64,000 nt of DNA from Tamarix chinensis. Its lineage: Eukaryota > Streptophyta > Magnoliopsida > Caryophyllales > Tamaricaceae. Position 1 is the stretch's first letter, and each line of letters begins with the position of its first letter. The notes below the pieces were generated by a model, which was given only the letters and a program-made list of their open reading frames with translations, was not told where the DNA came from and did no database searches. The stretch spans positions 69,923,466 through 69,987,465 of the forward strand of contig CM060174.1 of the NCBI GenBank assembly GCA_030549775.1, read 5' to 3'. Below are positions 57,082 to 64,000 of the stretch, in pieces. Both the position numbers and the translations under genes were made by a program.

Positions 57082-58851
57082 GTAAGTTCTAAGATGACCC
57101 TGTATATTTTTAACAACATTTAGATAGTCATAGTCAATAATATTAAGTTACATGAAAGGAACGCATGAAAAATAAGTTATTAACATCAGTGCATGAAAAC
57201 AATTTAAAATAATTCTTAAATAAATTTTACAGTAGTGCAATTCGATGTTTACAAGAGTTACCAACCATTTTAACATACTTTAGACAATGCCTATATCATA
57301 CATCAACAATAAACAAACGTGTGGTGTACACAATCTTTAGACAAAGAGCAAGTAGTATATCCACATCTATTAAAAACCCGTTATAAATAATCCTCGATAA
57401 TGGTTCAACGCTCATAGTAAAAAAAAATTACAACAAATTATTTCTACAATGAAAATGGTTAAATAACCATTATAAAATGCTTCCACAACTATGCCAAGAA
57501 CCATTGTCTTTTAATCCCTTTAAAGATGATGCATGCAGTTACTACAGCTTTCACCCATTGTGGATTATCCACAAAATCATTATCTTTTAGAGTTTATGTC
57601 GTTGTGTTAGGCATAAAGTCATAACACACCGGAACCAATTCAATCTTTTAGATTCAATTATTCCAAAATTCAATTGTCAAGGGTGTGGCCAATGGTCAAC
57701 AATAATGTGAACTAAGGCCAAAATATATTCAATTATTCAATACTTAGGCATTTTAGCCACTTTTGACAAAAAAAAATGTTTATATGATAATTATTATATT
57801 TTTAACCATTTAAATTCCACACGCTTATGAAGCTCATGCTGAGACTAATTTGAATCACAACAATAATTTACAAATAATGAACAAACTCTAAAAAATTCCA
57901 AAAAAGAAAGAAAAGAGAAAAATACTCTCAGTCACAATAAAGGTCCATTAAGCACACAAAACCCTAATAAAGCATAACTAACATACCATGCTTCACATGT
58001 TTATCATACATAATATAGCACAACAAATGTATGGCATGCTTGATAGAAAAATTACAAAACATTTAAAAATACTTAATTGCCCCTAGGCCATTAATTATTC
58101 ACTTTTGAGGCATAAAAGTCACTTAGGCTTAACTTGAGATTTCTAGCATTAATTAAACTTTTTAAGCACTTTAAACTCATAAATATGCATTAAAATATAT
58201 GAGGGAAAATATTTTTTACATCCATTATGTGAAAAGACTAAAATATCCCTAAATAAGTTTAAAAAAAATACTTCAAACTTGAAAAAATCATAACTAATTC
58301 TAAACAACTCCAAGCCTTAACATATTATGTATCAAACCTTACATAAAGAACTTAATGAACAGCCCATTTTTTTAAAAATTTGCACTACAAAGACGAAAAT
58401 ATCACTAAGGATAAAAATATCACATCTAATTTCTACATTTGGCTAATTTAGCACTTCCACGATTTTTTCCATAACTTTTTACATACTTAACTCTTTCAAG
58501 ATTTGAAAAATACGTAGTAAACTAAACAACTTATGCTTTCATATGCTTCCATACAAATTCCATAAATATTATCCAACACAAATATTTTATTCCAACAAGT
58601 CGTAGAAAAAATTGTGACTTAAAACTAGTAAGATTCATAACATGTGTCTCATATAAAATCATAAGATTATCCTAGATTCATAGTTAACATTTAAAATATA
58701 TTATCATGCTTACTAAAACTAAAAGTATTAACATGATCACACTTAAATTCTACCATTTATAGTGTTAAGTTAAATTTTACTACAATCCAAGCTCAAGTAA
58801 AACAAAAATAAAAAGTCATTCCAAGGCTAGATTCAAGGACTTTTTGAACTT
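57082..58851 (-). repeat. Unassigned, possibly left part of LTR-F
   Basis: AT-rich, no coding evidence. General look is that of the other decayed LTR units. If LTR-C split an older unit, this would be one half and 62,442-63,303 the other. Confidence 0.3.
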
Positions 58852-58856
58852 CCTTC

Positions 58857-61800
58857 TATAACACCACCATTTATACTAACAAAATTATTTTTGTTTTAAA
58901 TTACAATGAGGAAGCTAAAATAAGAAAACAAAGATGAAACTACCACATTTATTATAAGGAGAGGTGTGTATTCTCACTTGACCTATAGTAGATACAAGTT
59001 TGGACATGAAAGTTAGATTTTTTATAGATTATAAAATCTCAATGTAGGTTCCATAAACTAAAAAATTAATAAGAGCCAAAAACTAGAAGGCCCTACATTT
59101 GAAAAATCACCGAAAACCTTACTCTCTAACTCCAACCCAAAGTTGTAGAAGTAACCCAAACACTTGCACTAAAACCATAAAAATATAATTTTTTTAGTAT
59201 AAAAGTACTGAACATAAACACACTCAACTCATAGCAAATAGCAAGCTCACATAGCATACAACACACGAAGGTGTAAAATCATGCATGGATATCATAAGCA
59301 TGGAATAATATCAAATCATGTATAAACTCATGCAACAACATACAATATTATCAATACACCACAACCACCAACAAAAGGTGATAATCCCTAAAACACAAGA
59401 CAATTTCAATATAAACTAATCTCAATGGCCTAAGGCAATGATTATCAAGGAACCACAACCTAATAAAAGTCTTAAATTATCTAGGACAATAATTGCTAAG
59501 GATGAACCAAATTTCAAATCAATATGGTGTTTGTTGTTTACACCATAGAATTTAACATGGTATTTATTATTTACATAAAACAATTCAGCATAAGTCCAAT
59601 TAACTAATAATATGAGATGACCAAGCAAGGTATAAAGGAAATCAACACACACCAATCTCTACCCAAGTTTAACTATGAGGCCTTTGTGAAGGTGATCAAA
59701 CCAGAGAATTCAACTCAACCTTAAGAGAAATACAATATCATAATCAAAGGAAAGGATCGCTAGGGATGAAGCAACAATCAAATATCTAACTTTATTAATT
59801 GCAAATCAAGGAATTCATATGATATTAATCCATGTATATACAAAACATCAACACCTAAATCCTTAAATATGTGTATCCTCTAGAGGGTTATGAATCTTTC
59901 AGAGTATAAGTGAGCCCTTTGGCCTAAATATACAACTATGCACTCGGGGGGCTTAAGTTTGAGGCACAAGATTCCTTTTCCAACTTAAGTGCCCTTCACT
60001 TTAAATGATTAGTGTTTTATTCAAACTACATATTATTCCACGAGGGATACTAAGATCTACACACAATAATCAATCAAATCCTCAATCACTTTAAGCACTC
60101 AAGGTCATAATCGACTAGTTATGGAAAGTGCTTAATGGCTTAGGGTTAAATAAAATCTAGCTATAAAAGTCCTTAACCACTCAAGATAAAACAAATAACT
60201 AGCCATAAAAGGCCTCAACTACTCAAGCTCAAACAAAATACTAGTCATTAGCGAATGAGGCTAGGCAACAAGCCATAATCCTACATCACACAACCAATTT
60301 ATTCCAATATTAATCCTTTCATTCTAATTTTTTGAAAGTTAACATAAAGTCAACAGCTAATGTTGTGGTTGATGGCTAAACATTAAGTCAACTATAAGTC
60401 AAGTAAGGTTAACCTATTATTGTTTACTTAATATTTATCCAAATTAGCCATCTAAAATCATATAATAACTCAATGGTACACTTGGAGAACAAACCAAAGC
60501 CAAGGTAACAAAGTTAAAACATGATCATCCATGAGTAATCAAAATGAATTGCTTCAAACCATCTTAAAATGCCTTAAAAGGCTAAAGAATTGGCTCCAAG
60601 GTCATAAAAGATCAAATTGGAAGTGAAAAACCACTTTGAATGCCAAAACAAAGCAAATAGTAGATTTGCCAAAAACACTATTCATGAGACAAAAGTTAAA
60701 TCAAATTTCGGTTGAAATTTCACAAAATAATTACCTTTAATCCCAAAAGATCATACACTATCCAAACAAGCTAAAATATCATATGTATTTTATACAAATG
60801 TTCAAAAAATCACTATTCACTCTAAAAAGACATAAATTCAACATCTGGGTCAAATTAAAAGTTAGCTATTGTCAACAGTCAATGTTTGACTTTTAATATT
60901 CACATATTCAATATTTTACCACTTTAAGGCTACATTAGTCCTTTTATGCCTAAACATGATTAATTTATCATTAACCCTAATTCAATTAGTTAATTTTTAA
61001 TTAATCCTCATAAACATGATCAATTCTCAACCAACTACTTATGGTTAATAAAGGATAATTAGTGAAGAACATTTTTGAATTTTCATGTTGAACATTCAAA
61101 CTAAAATTTCTAAACTTAACCAAATATTCATCAATCATAAATTAAGTTATATCAATCCAAATTAATACATATTATATATAAACATTTACTTATAAATGGG
61201 AATAAACATTATGGAATCACACGATTAACAAAAAAAAAATAACTCGAACATAATTGTGCACTTGGAAGATTTTGACATAATTGCGCACTTGTAGAGTTTT
61301 AACCATAAATTTTTACACACTAGTCAAAATCACAAAACATAAAATATGTAGCAAAATAGACATATCATGATTTAAATTTACACACTAATCTTCCAAAAAA
61401 ATCAAATCACACACAACCAGATCTGCAACAAAACAGAGATGAAATTTTAGAAACTCAAACTAGCATAATAGTTTGTTTCTAATAAGTTTATGATGTTTAC
61501 CAAAGGAATTAACTTAAGAAAATGGAATGATCAAGAATAAAAAAAATATTCCATTAATCACCATCTTGAAAGCTAAAATCACGAGAGAACATGTTAGGCA
61601 AATCAATACATAAAAACCAATTAATGGTGAAAAGGTTAAAAAGGAAAAATATTATTATTCGTATCTTGATATTTGTAAGGAAGATCAAGATTCATCAATG
61701 GTGGACAGGGCCATGGAGGCCACTAAATGGAAAAGGAATGAAAAGTTAGAAGGGCTAAGAGGATAAAAATGAGAACTTTTAGGAGTTAAGTTAATTTAAG

Positions 61801-62436
61801 GCTTGAATTTAGGTGTAGATATTTTGTAAAATATCATAGGCATAAGGAGGAGGTAGTGCCATATGATAGCATCCAAAATTAGTGTCTCTCATCCATGCAA
61901 ATCATGGATGGAAGGATAGGATGCTTCATAATAAGGATTAGATAAGATTTAGGTGCAAAAAATTAGGTTTTGTAGGTAATTATGGCAAAAATTGGTGAAT
62001 TAATTTAAAAATAATAAAAATAAAAATAAAATATATCTAATTCATTTTCATCTCAAGAAAATCAAGATAACATAATCCTTGTAGTTTCATAAATTTTTAG
62101 ATAACTAAAAACTATTTTGAGGTGTAACACATGATAAAAATCAAATAAGATGAAATTGGCATTCATTTTTTAAATTGGCTAGAAAACTTGAAAAAATAGA
62201 AGGAATCAAAATATAATAAATTTAGAATGATCCAAGAGAGATTCAATGGCCAAAAGTGGGTTACAAGGTCTCACAAAACTAAGTTGTGATCAAAGATATG
62301 AATAATAGAATGAAACGTTTCTAAAACACATCTAGGATTTTAATTTTCTTCAAAAAAAATATAATAATTATTTGAATAATATAATTATCTAATTTTTATA
62401 ACTTAAAATATATTATTTGAAAAATGAGGTATTACA
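58857..62436 (-). mobile_element. LTR-C: TGTAACACC-type LTR-like unit with TSD
   Basis: Starts TATAACACCACC with GAGGAAGC about 55 bp in, and ends GAGGTATTACA. Flanks CCTTC (58,852-58,856) and CCTTG (62,437-62,441) agree at 4 of 5. 3.58 kb, no coding sequence. The 59,870-60,110 segment matches 4,980-5,260, and a purine-rich, GC-richer patch (61,680-61,760) lies about 0.7 kb from the right end, as in the other units in minus sense. Best reading: solo LTR of the same superfamily, a third subfamily. Confidence 0.66.
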
Positions 62437-62441
62437 CCTTG

Positions 62442-63303
62442 AATTCACAAAAATACTATATGGCGAAAGATATAATTAACAAATTTAAAAATCTAAAAAT
62501 AATAACCATACCCTTTAAAAATAAAGGATGGACAAGAAGAAGATGATGAGTGGTTGTATTCACAAATAGCCAACAATATAAACTCGTTTACTTTATTAAA
62601 AATAAATGGAAGCTAGATCAAAGGATTATAGAAGAAGTTAGAATTAAATCAAGAGGAGAATAGAGAAAGGAGGGCTCGACTGGGGCAAGAACTCATGAGG
62701 AAAAATTAAAATATTTATTGCTTGAAGAGGAGAGAGTAAAAAGCTATGATGAAGGAATTATGTGATTAATGAACAAAGTAACCAACAAATGGAATAGAGA
62801 GGGAGATGGGAGGTGGAAATGATGATATCCAAGGAGAGAGGAGGTGTCTCACACTTGAATGAATTGATAATAGATTGTGAAAGAGATTAATTGTACAATT
62901 GGTTAATATCATAAAAACATGTTTAGTTTCCTTTTATAATTTAAATAATGGTTTAATGGTTTATTGGAAAATTTTTATTTTCTAGTTTGAAGGATGGTTT
63001 ATTGGAAACATTAAATAAATTTCAAAAATTATGAAAAAATAGAAAAATGTGAAGAATAATTTTGGGATATTGGGTATATAAAAATATTTCATATCAAAAA
63101 AGATTTGGAGCATAAACCAATTAAAATGAGCAAAAACAAGAAAAAAATTAACTGATTACATAAATGGGTTTTCCAAATCTTAACTAAACAAATGTTGGAA
63201 AGTCCAAATTTGGAAAGAATGGAATGAATAATCAACATTAAAATATTTTAGAATGATGTATGAGTCAATCACATAAGGTAATTAGGGTTAGAAAAATGAG
63301 GTA
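62442..63303 (-). repeat. Possible right part of an older LTR (LTR-F)
   Basis: Ends GAAAAATGAGGTACGACA at 63,303, very close to LTR-C's GAAAAATGAGGTATTACA end. A GA-rich patch at 62,650-62,840 sits 0.5-0.65 kb before it. Suggests LTR-C inserted into a relative. Confidence 0.4.
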
Positions 63304-64000
63304 CGACAAGAAGGGATTTTTATAATGGAAGAAAATTTGTCTCATATTAACTGAGAAAAAGAAGAGAATGATACATAATAGATAAGGGATGTTACATCAC
63401 CGGAAGAAAAAATCTATGGGAACCCTAGGGTTTCTAAAAACAGTGAAAGCTATATTAGATGACTAATAGTAATAATAATTATAAATATTACATCCTTTAT
63501 TTAATTATAAATATTACATCCTTTATTTTACTATACAGGACCTATAATATTTTACTACACATATTAAAAAGTAATAAATTCTAGAAACTTTAACTCCTAC
63601 ATTTATTGATATACCTTTACATTAATTATGTACTACTCTAACTTAATTAAATATCAATAAGAATATAGGGATAAAATGGATAATAGAACATTTGATGTTC
63701 TCTACTTTTTGTGAAATGGCTTATATTGTGAACTAATTTATATATATATATATATACACACACACTCTCTCTCTCTCTCTCTCTCTCTTATTGTGATATA
63801 AATGGAGTATAAAATATTATAGTAATAATAATTTTAAGGAAATATACATCAAACAACATTGTTTATAGACCCATTATACAATACAATCTCCTTATCAAAC
63901 ACCATATAACTCTTAAGTTTATACCGTTATATAAGCATCGGTTAATACTCAATTTATATTAGTGGCCAACATCATAGAACCCAATTTTTTTAAAGAGATA
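63304..64000. other. Unassigned AT-rich DNA
   Basis: No gene or element recognised apart from the microsatellite at 63,739-63,788. A duplicated ATAAATATTACATCCTTTATTT block occurs at 63,481 and 63,507. Confidence 0.4.
63739..63788. repeat. Compound (TA)n(CA)n(CT)n microsatellite
   Basis: TA units grade into five CA units and then about 12 CT units without interruption. Confidence 0.92.

Overview
This window looks like nuclear, intergenic, TE-dense DNA from a seed plant, most likely a flowering plant. I could not support a single host gene, tRNA, rRNA or CRISPR array. Plant origin is read from the element families: CACTA (En/Spm) transposons with TNP2-DUF4218-DUF4216, Ptta-type and Ulp1-like regions; an L1-like LINE with RRM/DUF4283 ORF1 and a zf-RVT tail; hAT elements with TAGGG/TAGAG ends and 8-bp target duplications; a Ty1/copia element primed by initiator tRNA-Met; a tRNA-Asp-primed LTR element; and several large 'TGTAACACC...GGTGTTACA' LTR-like units. 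Composition is AT-rich, with many (ATT)n and (TA)n tracts. The species cannot be named from this.

Layout, left to right. 1-1133: 3' part of an LTR-like unit, here called LTR-A (copy 1). 1297-1594: complete hAT MITE with 8-bp TSD. 2260-3000: LINE fragment (-). 3.6-5.4 kb: decayed LTR-like sequence holding a 533-bp insert between 20-bp direct repeats. 5.5-10.6 kb: decayed CACTA element (-). 10.6-12.6 kb: microsatellites and a purine-rich block. 12.6-28.0 kb: a second CACTA element (+), split by LTR-B (14.3-23.8 kb). LTR-B is itself split by LTR-A copy 2 (15,965-22,206, TSD CTAGT), which is split by a non-autonomous hAT (17,397-19,551, TSD CATGACAC) carrying a ~560-bp triplet microsatellite. 28.0-29.7 kb: nothing recognised. 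29.7-39.9 kb: a near full-length LINE (-), split by LTR-A copy 3 (30,755-34,819). 39.9-50.4 kb: decayed LTR-like DNA (LTR-D) into which a young LTR retrotransposon inserted (40,573-47,929, TSD CACAC). 51.4-57.1 kb: old Ty1/copia element (-) with a hAT MITE inside. 57.1-64 kb: decayed LTR-like DNA containing LTR-C (58,857-62,436, TSD CCTTC/CCTTG).

The most interesting single object is the 40,573-47,929 element. Its two ~1.86-kb LTRs differ by only about four substitutions and two homopolymer length changes by my reading. It has an 18-nt primer site matching the 3' end of tRNA-Asp, two polypurine-tract-like motifs, and one intact 499-codon ORF. It has no protease, reverse transcriptase, RNase H or integrase, so it looks recently mobilised in trans. 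The second theme is the 'TGTAACACC' units (A, B, C, and less certainly D and F): 3-4 kb each, with TG...CA-like ends and a TATA box at about 0.9 kb in both LTR-A copies where I could place one. They are most simply solo LTRs of a large-LTR Ty3/gypsy family, but no matching internal region lies in the window.

Limits: all alignments were done by eye. Boundaries of decayed elements are approximate, and family names are by motif recognition, not database search.
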